Assembly (NCBI GenBank): GCA_030593645.1 | Contig: JAUVGT010000058.1 | Span: forward strand, 1-15,909 | Direction: 5' to 3' | From: Deltaproteobacteria bacterium | GTDB taxonomy: Bacteria > Desulfobacterota > Desulfobacteria > Desulfobacterales > JAUVGT01 | DNA: 15,909 nucleotides | Program-made: the position numbers and the translations under genes | Part shown: positions 6,626 to 13,163 of the stretch, in pieces | How the letters are laid out: the number at the start of each line of letters is the position of its first letter | How positions within the stretch are numbered: the stretch's first letter is position 1 | Notes under the pieces: generated by a model | The model's input: only the letters and a program-made list of their open reading frames with translations | Database searches by the model: none | Told to the model about the DNA's origin: nothing

Positions 6626-7702
6626 ATGCCTGGAAATACGTTTGGGAAAATATTCAGAATGACCACCTGGGGAGAATCCCATGGTAAGGGAGTGGGAGCT
6701 GTCATTGACGGCTGTCCCCCCGGGTTGGAACTTACCGAAGAAGATATCCAGTTTATGCTGGATAAAAGACGACCTGGAAAGTCTGCCGCAAGTACCGGCA
6801 GAAAAGAACCTGACATGGCAAAAATTATGTCAGGCACATTTGAAGGTAAAACAACCGGTACACCGATAATGATTATGGTTAAAAATAAAGACGCCAGATC
6901 CGATGACTATCAAAAATACAGTGATATTTTCAGACCCGGTCATGGGGATATCACTTATCATGCCAAATATGGAATCAGAGACTGGAGAGGCGGTGGTCGA
7001 GCGTCTGCCAGGGAGACCGTTGGAAGGGTTGCCGCCGGTGCTGTTGCCGGGAAACTTCTAAAAGTGCAAAATACGGTCGTTACAGCTTATACGATCGAGC
7101 TGGGTGGTATTAGGGCTAAAGAACGTAACCTTGGTATCATTGGCCAGAACATGTTTTATTGTCCGGATAGTCATGCTGCCAAAAAAATGGAAGGTAGAGT
7201 CATCGCTGTTAAAAAAGATGGGGATTCGATCGGGGGCATTGTTGAAATCATGGCATCCGGTGTGCCCAAAGGCCTGGGTGAACCGGTTTTCAATAAACTG
7301 GATGCGGATCTTGCGGCTGCTTTAATGAGCATCGGAGCGGTTAAGGGTGTGGAAATCGGTTCAGGATTTAAAGCGGCAGGGCTGAAAGGTTCTGAAAATA
7401 ACGATTCCATTTCAGAGGAAGGATTTGATACAAACAATGCCGGTGGCATACTCGCGGGAATATCAAATGGCGATCGCATCATCATCCGTGTGGCTGTAAA
7501 ACCGATTCCTTCTATCCGTGTTGAACAGAATACAATCGATACTTCAGGAAATAAACAAACCATCTCAGTCAAAGGCCGTCATGATGTCTCAGCCATTCCC
7601 CGTATTAATGTCGTCTGTGAGGCCATGGTAAATCTTGTCCTAACGGATCATCTGTTGAGGCAAAGAGCAATCAATTTATTCGATGGGATGAGGATACCAT
7701 GA
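6626..7702 (+). CDS. aroC: Chorismate synthase
   Basis: The enzyme makes chorismate from EPSP using reduced FMN. The frame is open back to 6542 inside aroK, but the ATG at 6626 has AAAGG (6614-6618) at a spacing of 7 and gives the family N terminus MPGNTFGKIFRMTTWGESHG. Signatures: GESHGKGVGAVIDGCPPG (16-33), with the catalytic His at residue 19; RPGHGDITYHAKYG, with H106; RDWRGGGRASARET; and the C-terminal VKGRHD motif. The length of 358 fits bacterial AroC (about 360). As the last gene of the cluster it is followed by the bidirectional terminator at 7709-7767. No flavin reductase domain is attached, so reduced FMN must come from elsewhere. Confidence 0.96.
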   Translation: MPGNTFGKIFRMTTWGESHGKGVGAVIDGCPPGLELTEEDIQFMLDKRRPGKSAASTGRKEPDMAKIMSGTFEGKTTGTPIMIMVKNKDARSDDYQKYSDIFRPGHGDITYHAKYGIRDWRGGGRASARETVGRVAAGAVAGKLLKVQNTVVTAYTIELGGIRAKERNLGIIGQNMFYCPDSHAAKKMEGRVIAVKKDGDSIGGIVEIMASGVPKGLGEPVFNKLDADLAAALMSIGAVKGVEIGSGFKAAGLKGSENNDSISEEGFDTNNAGGILAGISNGDRIIIRVAVKPIPSIRVEQNTIDTSGNKQTISVKGRHDVSAIPRINVVCEAMVNLVLTDHLLRQRAINLFDGMRIP

Positions 7703-7708
7703 TATAAT

Positions 7709-7767
7709 AAAAAATGAACGCTTGTCCGCCTTCGCCGAGGCTATGGCGGACAATTGTTCATTTTTTT
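7709..7767. terminator. Bidirectional terminator between aroC and the minus-strand reductase
   Basis: TTGTCCGCC (7722-7730) pairs with GGCGGACAA (7745-7753), and AATGAAC pairs with GTTCATT further out, across a two-base internal mismatch. The stem is flanked by A6 on the left and T7 on the right, so it can terminate both converging transcripts. The loop TTCGCCGAGGCTAT is itself partly self-complementary with the stem. Confidence 0.85.
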
Positions 7768-7796
7768 GATGTGCGATTTTTTATTTGGATACCGAA

Positions 7797-9728
7797 TCAT
7801 ATCTCCCGTCCGATCTCTTCTCCTTCACTGATTGCCAGCATAAAATTTCGGGGGGTTTTTGCGTCTCCGATGATATGGGTTTCGATTTTTCTACTTTTGA
7901 GCAGGTTGCCGGCTTCCCTGACCGGTTCCATTTTATCTGAAATAACAATGCTGTCAAATCCATTAAGGTTTGTTTGCTCTCCTTTTACTGAGAATGAAAC
8001 ACCCTCAGATGAAAATGATTTTATGCCAATATTCTTATACAGCTTTACGCTGTCACGTTTCAGCCTTTCCCTGAGATAGAATCTGTCGTTACTCGACATT
8101 TCTTCTGCAAAGTGCTGCCCGCGGTGAAGCACAGCCACTTCTTTTCCTTTCTCTGCCAAATGATCCGCGAGAAGAAGTCCAGCCTGGTTCCCTCCTAAAA
8201 TAAGAACCCTGTCGCCGACGGCAGCTTTTTTTTCAAGCACTTCCACGACAGTGCAAAGATCCATATCTGTTTTGTAGATACCCTTTATGATTGGCATTTC
8301 CGGTAGACTTCCCGTGGCAAGGACGACCGCATCCGGAGCGATTTCTAAAAGGAGTTTTTCATCCAAGAGTGTATTAAGGCGGATTTCCACGTTTAATTTT
8401 TCAAGTTCTATCTGAAAGAACCGGATAATATCCATAACTTCTGAACGTCCTGGAGGTATTGAGGCAAGCTTCATCAAACCGCCGATTTCTCCTTTTTCAT
8501 CGCAGATAATCACTTTGTGTCCGCGTTTTGCAGTGATTCTCGCTGCAGCGAGTCCAGCAGGTCCGGAACCGGCAATTAAAACGGTTTTGGAAGATTCAGT
8601 CTTTTCATCATCGGAAAGGAGATACTCACGGCCTACATCCGGATTCACCACACAACCTCCGGGTTCGAGAGCGAGTACTGCATGTATGCAACCCAGGCAG
8701 CACCCCATGCATGGGCGAATATCAGAAAAGGCGCCTGATGCCGCCTTATTGGGGAGCTCGGGGTCGGCGAGCAGGGATCGGCCCATGGAAACAATATCAG
8801 CTCTTTGTTCCCGAATAATTGAATCCGCCATTTCCGGATTTTTAATTCTTCCCACAGTGACAACCGGGATTGAAATTTCTTTTTTGATCCTGTCTGCAAG
8901 ATTCACAAAACAGCCATGTTCAACATACATGGAAGGGATGGTCAGCTGTTTTGATCCATAGACACCGGCAGAAATATGGAGGTAATCCGCCCCTTCTTTT
9001 TCGAGAATAGGGGCAAGTCTCACCGCATCTTCAATGTTCCAGCCGTTCTTGATATAGTCTTCACCATTCATGCGTATCCCTACTGGAAAATCCTGACCGG
9101 CTTTTTGTTTGATATCTCTGAATAGCTCCAGGAGAAATTTTATGCGGTTTTCGAAACTGCCGCCGAATGAATCTTCACGAAAATTTGAATTCCGGGACAT
9201 AAATTGGTTAATCAGATATCCGTGAGCCGCATGGATTTCAATAAAATCAAAACCGGCTTTACGGCAGCGCCTGGCAGAGTCGCCGAAGGCCGCGATGAGT
9301 TCATGTATTTCATCAATATTCAGTTCTTTGGGTATCCCCTTAACCACAGCAGGGGCCGGAATAGGGGATGGGGCAACTTTTTGATCATGGTAGGACTGGC
9401 GGCCGCCGTGCATAAGCTGTACACCAAACCTTGTATCATAAGGTTTGATCGCATTCACCATTTTTTTTAATGCAGGAATACAGCCGTCATCCCAAAGCAT
9501 GGGAAGGTTTGGGAGCTCCAACCCGCTTGGGTGGATTGCGCCTCCGCCCACAAGCATCATCCCAACCCCGCCTTTTGCCCTGGCTTTAAAATATGAAATC
9601 AGCTGTTCATTAACATAGCCATTATCATTGACACCAAAATTGATACTCATGGCGGACATGAGAAGCCTGTTTTTAGCGGTCATGTTTCCAATGCGGATCG
9701 GGTTAAAAAGATGTTTCAAAAAAGCCAT
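7797..9728 (-). CDS. FMN/4Fe-4S/FAD NAD(P)H-dependent ene-reductase (2,4-dienoyl-CoA / 2-enoate reductase family)
   Basis: The 643-residue protein has the three-part plan of FadH and 2-enoate reductases. Residues 1-335 are an old-yellow-enzyme TIM barrel with H107 (MHGGR) and HAAHGYLINQF, where Y171 is the expected proton donor, plus FGGSFENR (188-195). The iron-sulfur motif uses C340, C343, C347 and C359 and ends in NP. From 382 there is an FAD-binding GSGPAG (387-392). A second dinucleotide fold carries GGNQAG (512-517), a variant of GxGxxG. The region after GADYLHISAG lacks an obvious match to the second catalytic His of E. coli FadH, so the substrate may be an enoate or another activated alkene instead of dienoyl-CoA. 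GGAG 7 bases before the ATG supports the start. It is monocistronic and convergent with the aro cluster. Confidence 0.88.
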   Translation of the reverse strand: MAFLKHLFNPIRIGNMTAKNRLLMSAMSINFGVNDNGYVNEQLISYFKARAKGGVGMMLVGGGAIHPSGLELPNLPMLWDDGCIPALKKMVNAIKPYDTRFGVQLMHGGRQSYHDQKVAPSPIPAPAVVKGIPKELNIDEIHELIAAFGDSARRCRKAGFDFIEIHAAHGYLINQFMSRNSNFREDSFGGSFENRIKFLLELFRDIKQKAGQDFPVGIRMNGEDYIKNGWNIEDAVRLAPILEKEGADYLHISAGVYGSKQLTIPSMYVEHGCFVNLADRIKKEISIPVVTVGRIKNPEMADSIIREQRADIVSMGRSLLADPELPNKAASGAFSDIRPCMGCCLGCIHAVLALEPGGCVVNPDVGREYLLSDDEKTESSKTVLIAGSGPAGLAAARITAKRGHKVIICDEKGEIGGLMKLASIPPGRSEVMDIIRFFQIELEKLNVEIRLNTLLDEKLLLEIAPDAVVLATGSLPEMPIIKGIYKTDMDLCTVVEVLEKKAAVGDRVLILGGNQAGLLLADHLAEKGKEVAVLHRGQHFAEEMSSNDRFYLRERLKRDSVKLYKNIGIKSFSSEGVSFSVKGEQTNLNGFDSIVISDKMEPVREAGNLLKSRKIETHIIGDAKTPRNFMLAISEGEEIGREI

Positions 9729-9753
9729 TTCTGTTCTCCGTGTGAATTCGATG

Positions 9754-9781
9754 AAATTAGACGGTTTCGTAAAAAGTTCAA
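9754..9781 (-). promoter_or_regulatory. Possible promoter formed by the repeat end, upstream of the reductase
   Basis: On the minus strand TTGAAC (9776-9781) and TAATTT (9754-9759) are 16 bases apart, with the second box just outside the repeat. The predicted start would be about 20 bases before the reductase ATG. The same arrangement occurs at copy A (TTGAAC 118-123, TAATTC 140-145) in front of manA. The boxes are only moderate matches. Confidence 0.3.
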
Positions 9782-9884
9782 ATTCAAGGCATGCAAATTT
9801 TGTAATAATGAAGCGTACTTATCGTACGTTGAATGATTGCAAAATGCAGCATAACGCAGAAGTTGGACTTTTTACGAGACCGTT
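9760..9884 (+). repeat. MITE-like palindromic repeat, copy B (complete)
   Basis: The ends GACGGTTTCGTAAAAAGTTC (9760-9779) and GGACTTTTTACGAGACCGTT (9865-9884) are inverted repeats matching at 17 of 20 positions. The interior is a long imperfect palindrome around AAGCGTACTTATCGTACGTT, so the whole element could fold into one cruciform or RNA hairpin. TTA lies on both sides (9757-9759 and 9883-9885), a possible target-site duplication. It is in inverted orientation to copy A at 1-139. No coding capacity. Confidence 0.82.
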
Positions 9885-10019
9885 AAAAATACCTAAGCTG
9901 CCGGTGGTTGTCAATAGAGCGGTGAAAAGTGCGGTAAAAGGCTCATACAATCAATTTATCATTGGAATCCTTGAACCATGAGAGCCCCTCTTGACGGTTT
10001 GTGAATAAAACTGAAAAAG

Positions 10020-10083
10020 TTCTTGTATCTTCTATAGAAGAATAGTATATTAGAAGAAAATAAGAAAGTACGAATAGAAGAAG
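10020..10083. promoter_or_regulatory. Operator-like array of TAGAAGAA repeats
   Basis: Three exact TAGAAGAA copies occur at 10035, 10051 and 10075, that is 16 and 24 bases apart, both multiples of 8. Degenerate units fill some of the intervening 8-base slots (for example AATAAGAA at 10059). Inverted versions TTCTTGTA (10020-10027) and ATCTTCTA (10027-10034) lie on the left. Short, phased repeats over a promoter are typical operators of ribbon-helix-helix partition repressors such as omega or ParG, and such a protein appears to be encoded 0.8 kb downstream. Confidence 0.6.
10023..10051 (+). promoter_or_regulatory. Promoter of the parA/RHH pair
   Basis: TTGTAT (10023-10028) and TATATT (10046-10051) are 17 bases apart. 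The spacer contains the palindrome TCTTCTATAGAAGA (10028-10041), so a bound repressor would block RNA polymerase. The expected start is near 10058, about 39 bases before the ATG of parA. Confidence 0.6.
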
Positions 10084-10096
10084 GGTGGATTTTGGA

Positions 10097-10861
10097 ATGA
10101 GAATACTGGCAGTTGCAATGGCAAAAGGCGGGGTGGGCAAAACAACAACCGCTGTAAATCTTGCGCACGGACTATCGAGGTTTGGCAGAAAGGTGCTTCT
10201 TGTGGATTGTGATACCCAGGGGCAGACCGCCAAATTCCTTGGAGTAAAACCGCAATACGGTCTTTTTGAATTTGTTACCGGTGAAGATGAAACGGGCAAA
10301 CCTGTTTCTAAAGCGGATACGTTATACCCCTGCAGGGATAATCTGTGGCTTCTTACAGGAGGTATCAAGCTGGTTGAATTGAAAAACAGGCTCGGGGAAC
10401 ATCCCAGATCCGGGAGGCAGACTGTGCTGTCACATTCACTGATTCCAAAAAACGGCAGCCTGGATTATTTGATATTTGACTGCGCGCCCGGGTGGGATAT
10501 ATTAAGTGTCAATATTCTTATGGCGGCCAGTGAAGTCTTATGCCCCGTTGCACTTCAGGGGCCGTCTCTTGAAGGTCTGAAGACATTTTTCGGATACCTG
10601 ATGTCCGCCCAGAGGATTAACAAGAAACTGCAGCTGAAGTATATTCTCCCGACAATGTTTGACCAGCGGACACGCCATAGTCATGAGATATTGAAACAGC
10701 TGAAAAAACTTTTTAGTAAACAAATATGCAGCCCCATACGGTATAATGTCCGATTGTCCGAAGCACCAGCGCGCGGGAAGACTATTTTTGAATACAGATC
10801 AAGTGCGGTGAGTGCGGATGACTATAAAAACTTGATACGGAGGGTCATGGATGATGGATAA
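10097..10861 (+). CDS. ParA/Soj-family partition ATPase
   Basis: The 254-residue protein has the deviant Walker A KGGVGKTT (10-17), the Walker A' segment VDCDTQGQ (D39) and Walker B LIFDCAPG (125-132, D128). A C-terminal SEAPARGKTIFEY motif is typical of ParA/Soj. There is no N-terminal helix-turn-helix extension, so it belongs with the short ParA (type Ib or chromosomal) proteins. The family binds DNA non-specifically as an ATP dimer and positions plasmids, chromosomes or protein cargo. The frame extends to GTG 10085, but the ATG at 10097 has AAGGGTGG 8-11 bases upstream and begins MRILAVAMAKGG, the usual N terminus. It overlaps the next gene by 11 bases. No parB or replication gene is in the window, so the cargo is unknown. 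Confidence 0.88.
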   Translation: MRILAVAMAKGGVGKTTTAVNLAHGLSRFGRKVLLVDCDTQGQTAKFLGVKPQYGLFEFVTGEDETGKPVSKADTLYPCRDNLWLLTGGIKLVELKNRLGEHPRSGRQTVLSHSLIPKNGSLDYLIFDCAPGWDILSVNILMAASEVLCPVALQGPSLEGLKTFFGYLMSAQRINKKLQLKYILPTMFDQRTRHSHEILKQLKKLFSKQICSPIRYNVRLSEAPARGKTIFEYRSSAVSADDYKNLIRRVMDDG

Positions 10862-11192
10862 TAAATTGAAAAAACCACCCGAGTTTTACGATCATAATCC
10901 ATTTGATCCCATTAATGCTGCAACCGGTTCACCTTCACCGAAAGAACTATCTGCGTCTAAGAAAACCATGGGTGATGAAAAAAGAAAAGCCGGATATTAT
11001 TTATCTGCAATTCTACTGGAAAGATTTAATCGTAAGTTTCATGAACTAAAACTTAACGGTTTTTCAATTGAAAATAAATCTGCTCTTCTGGAAAAAGCAT
11101 TATCATTTGCTCTTGATGATATTGATAAAGGTTTCGAAAGCCTGGTACTAAAACAGATTGAAGACAAAGACAAATACAAAGAAAAAGCCTAA
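10851..11192 (+). CDS. Small ribbon-helix-helix-like protein, probable ParA partner
   Basis: I do not recognise a named family for this 113-residue protein. Residues 1-45 are polar, rich in Pro, Ser and Lys, and probably disordered. Residues 47-92 look like a ribbon-helix-helix unit: a short strand AGYYLS, helix ILLERFNRKFHELKLNG, then a turn and helix NKSALLEKALSFALDDI. The NKSxLLExAL pattern is common in Arc/CopG-type repressors. The start overlaps parA (ATG 10851, with GGAGG at 10839-10843, spacing 7), so translation is coupled. Plasmid ParF/ParG-type pairs have this order, and the small protein then acts as centromere-binding protein and autorepressor. The C-terminal end seems to be altered by a frameshift: a Lys-Pro tail continues in the +1 frame (11161-11253). 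Confidence 0.7.
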   Translation: MMDNKLKKPPEFYDHNPFDPINAATGSPSPKELSASKKTMGDEKRKAGYYLSAILLERFNRKFHELKLNGFSIENKSALLEKALSFALDDIDKGFESLVLKQIEDKDKYKEKA

Positions 11193-11253
11193 ACCGAAGC
11201 CAACGTCTTAGTCTAAGCCAAAGCCTAAGAAAGACCCGTTTAATTTGATATGA
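11152..11253 (+). pseudogene. Out-of-frame Lys-Pro tail remnant of the RHH-like gene
   Basis: In the +1 frame relative to the upstream gene, codons from 11161 read KTKTNTKKKPKPKPTS, then TAG at 11209-11211, then SKPKPKKDPFNLI and TGA at 11251-11253. Removing one A from the run of five at 11182-11186 would join the gene to this tail. This looks like a decayed low-complexity C-terminal extension. A coincidence in AAG/CCN-rich DNA is possible. Confidence 0.4.
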
Positions 11254-11298
11254 AAAATGTGAAGGTTTTAAAATCATTTCAAATGAGATGAGCAATTC

Positions 11299-11327
11299 TT
11301 GACATACTGTGCTCAATATTTTATACT
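11299..11327 (+). promoter_or_regulatory. Sigma70-type promoter of the adenylate cyclase operon
   Basis: A perfect TTGACA (11299-11304) and TATACT (11322-11327, one mismatch to TATAAT) are separated by exactly 17 bases. Initiation would be near 11334, leaving a leader of about 84 bases before the cyclase ATG. No hairpin or operator stands out in that leader. Confidence 0.75.
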
Positions 11328-11417
11328 TAACTACCTTAAAAAATAGAAATTTCTAAAAAATCATCATCAATAAGGCCGGCCATTTGTATTGATACCCGGA
11401 ATTCGAAAGCGTCTTAT

Positions 11418-13163
11418 ATGAAATTTCAAATCTCCCCAATGATCGCATTTTTCAAAAATATCCTTTCAGAAATTGAAACGATTTTATTAAAACCCGCAGA
11501 TGAATTTAAAATTATTGGGGAAGCCCTCAAAGAAAAAGGGATTATCACTGAAGGACAGCTCAATGCCGCGCTTGAACTGCAGCGTGTACAGCTATTAACG
11601 AACGGAAAAACAAAGCAGCTTGGGATGATTGTCACAGACCAGGGATATGCGTCGGAAGAAGAAGTCATTCAGGCCATTAACGACTATTATAAAATTTCGG
11701 TGACGTCTCTCACTGATAACATAAAGGAGTTGGTCGGAAAGAAACGGGGGTCATTTATAGACAGGCTGCCGACACCGCGTATTCCGATCTGGCTTCAGAT
11801 ATTTGCGACCACATCGCTTGTGGTCATTATTACCATTTTGATGCTGAATTCAATTATACTGGGTCGGCAAAAGGAGCAGCTCTACCAGCAGACCGTAAAA
11901 ATCGGAATGGTCAGCCTGAATTATTTTGAAGGAAATTCACGTATCCCACTGCTTCAAGGCGATATGTTGAGGCTGAATACATTAATAAAGGACACACCCA
12001 CTGAGGAAGCCCTCCTTTATGCGTTTATCGTGAATCAGGACAGGAAGATCATGGCCCATACTGATCTCAATATGATCCAAACAGAAGTGAATCAATATTC
12101 CAACCCGGGAGAGGTTACAAAAAAGGGAGATATCTCTTATTTTAGTTATTTAAACCAGGATAAGGAACAGATTCTGAATCTATCCAAACCTGTGATATTT
12201 AAAGGGAAAAAACTGGGGGAAGTAAACGTCGGCATATCCATCGATTTTATCAATCTTTTGATCAAAAAGGAACGGGCTTCAATCATTACAGTTACCCTTA
12301 TCATCCTGTTTTTTGGAATCGTTATTGCCGTTTTACTTGGTTTTCGGTTTTCCAGACCGATTTCTCAACTCGTAAAAGCAACCCAGGAGGTCGGACATGG
12401 TAATTACCAGTTTAAACTGGAAACCAAAAGGAATGATGAACTCGGCAATCTTGCAAAAGCGTTCAACCAGATGAGTGAGGATCTATGGAAAAAATCCTTG
12501 ATGCAGGAATCTTTTGGTAAATATGTTGGTTCCGAAGTCCTTGAGCTGATCCTTGCAAACCCGGAAAATACCTGGCTTAAGGGGCATAAAAATGAAGCAA
12601 CCATACTTTTTGCGGATATCAGGGGGTTCACTTCATATACGGACAGCAGGACTCCGGAAAAAGTCGTGGAGGGTTTGAACAAGTACTTTGATATGGCCAC
12701 CCAGGCCATTCTCAATAACGGTGGATATATAGATAAGTTTATCGGTGATGCTGTACTTGGAGTTTTTGGTGTACCGGTTTACCATAAAAATCATATCGAA
12801 AGGGCTGTCAGAGCGGCCGTGGAATTAAACAGTGAATTGCAGAACTACAAAGGAATCGGTCACAACCTGATTACTTCAGTCGGTATCGGTATTGCTTCCG
12901 GTGTTGTGATTGCCGGTAATATCGGATCAGAAGTGAAGATGGAATACACCGTAATCGGCGACTGCGTCAATGTGGCTTCGCGGCTGAATGAACTTGCCGG
13001 ATCCGGAGATGTCATTATTACAAAATTAATTTATGAAAAAATATCTGATATTATTTCAGTAAAACAATTGACACCGCGGAAGATAAAAGGAAAATCGAAA
13101 CCGCTGGATGTTTATAAAGTGCTGGATATTAAAAAGGTGAGTGATGCTAAAAAAGGTAAATAG
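11418..13163 (+). CDS. Membrane-bound class III adenylate cyclase with HAMP domain
   Basis: The 581-residue sensor enzyme would make cAMP from ATP. Residues about 32-100 resemble the GspE/MshE N-terminal (MshEN-like) fold, with GIITEGQL and LGMIV...GYASEEEV. A membrane span (122-148) is followed by an extracytoplasmic sensor region (149-287), a second span (288-309), HAMP (310-362) and the cyclase domain (about 390-560). Catalytic residues are in place: metal ligands D400 (LFADIRGFT) and D444 (FIGDAV), adenine-selecting K440 and D515 (VIGDCVN), and transition-state N518 and R522 (NVASR). Lys and Asp at the base-selecting sites favour ATP over GTP. A weak GAAAG precedes the ATG. The next gene overlaps its end, so it leads an operon with two LysM proteins. 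Confidence 0.9.
   Translation: MKFQISPMIAFFKNILSEIETILLKPADEFKIIGEALKEKGIITEGQLNAALELQRVQLLTNGKTKQLGMIVTDQGYASEEEVIQAINDYYKISVTSLTDNIKELVGKKRGSFIDRLPTPRIPIWLQIFATTSLVVIITILMLNSIILGRQKEQLYQQTVKIGMVSLNYFEGNSRIPLLQGDMLRLNTLIKDTPTEEALLYAFIVNQDRKIMAHTDLNMIQTEVNQYSNPGEVTKKGDISYFSYLNQDKEQILNLSKPVIFKGKKLGEVNVGISIDFINLLIKKERASIITVTLIILFFGIVIAVLLGFRFSRPISQLVKATQEVGHGNYQFKLETKRNDELGNLAKAFNQMSEDLWKKSLMQESFGKYVGSEVLELILANPENTWLKGHKNEATILFADIRGFTSYTDSRTPEKVVEGLNKYFDMATQAILNNGGYIDKFIGDAVLGVFGVPVYHKNHIERAVRAAVELNSELQNYKGIGHNLITSVGIGIASGVVIAGNIGSEVKMEYTVIGDCVNVASRLNELAGSGDVIITKLIYEKISDIISVKQLTPRKIKGKSKPLDVYKVLDIKKVSDAKKGK

Noticed and set aside
8515..8961. Plus-strand 148-codon frame opposite the reductase
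   Set aside because: It is antisense to a well-supported gene and shows no family features or ribosome site of note.
9885..10018. Gene or RNA between repeat copy B and the parA operator
   Set aside because: Short frames only, no hairpin of note and no ribosome site; I see nothing to annotate there.
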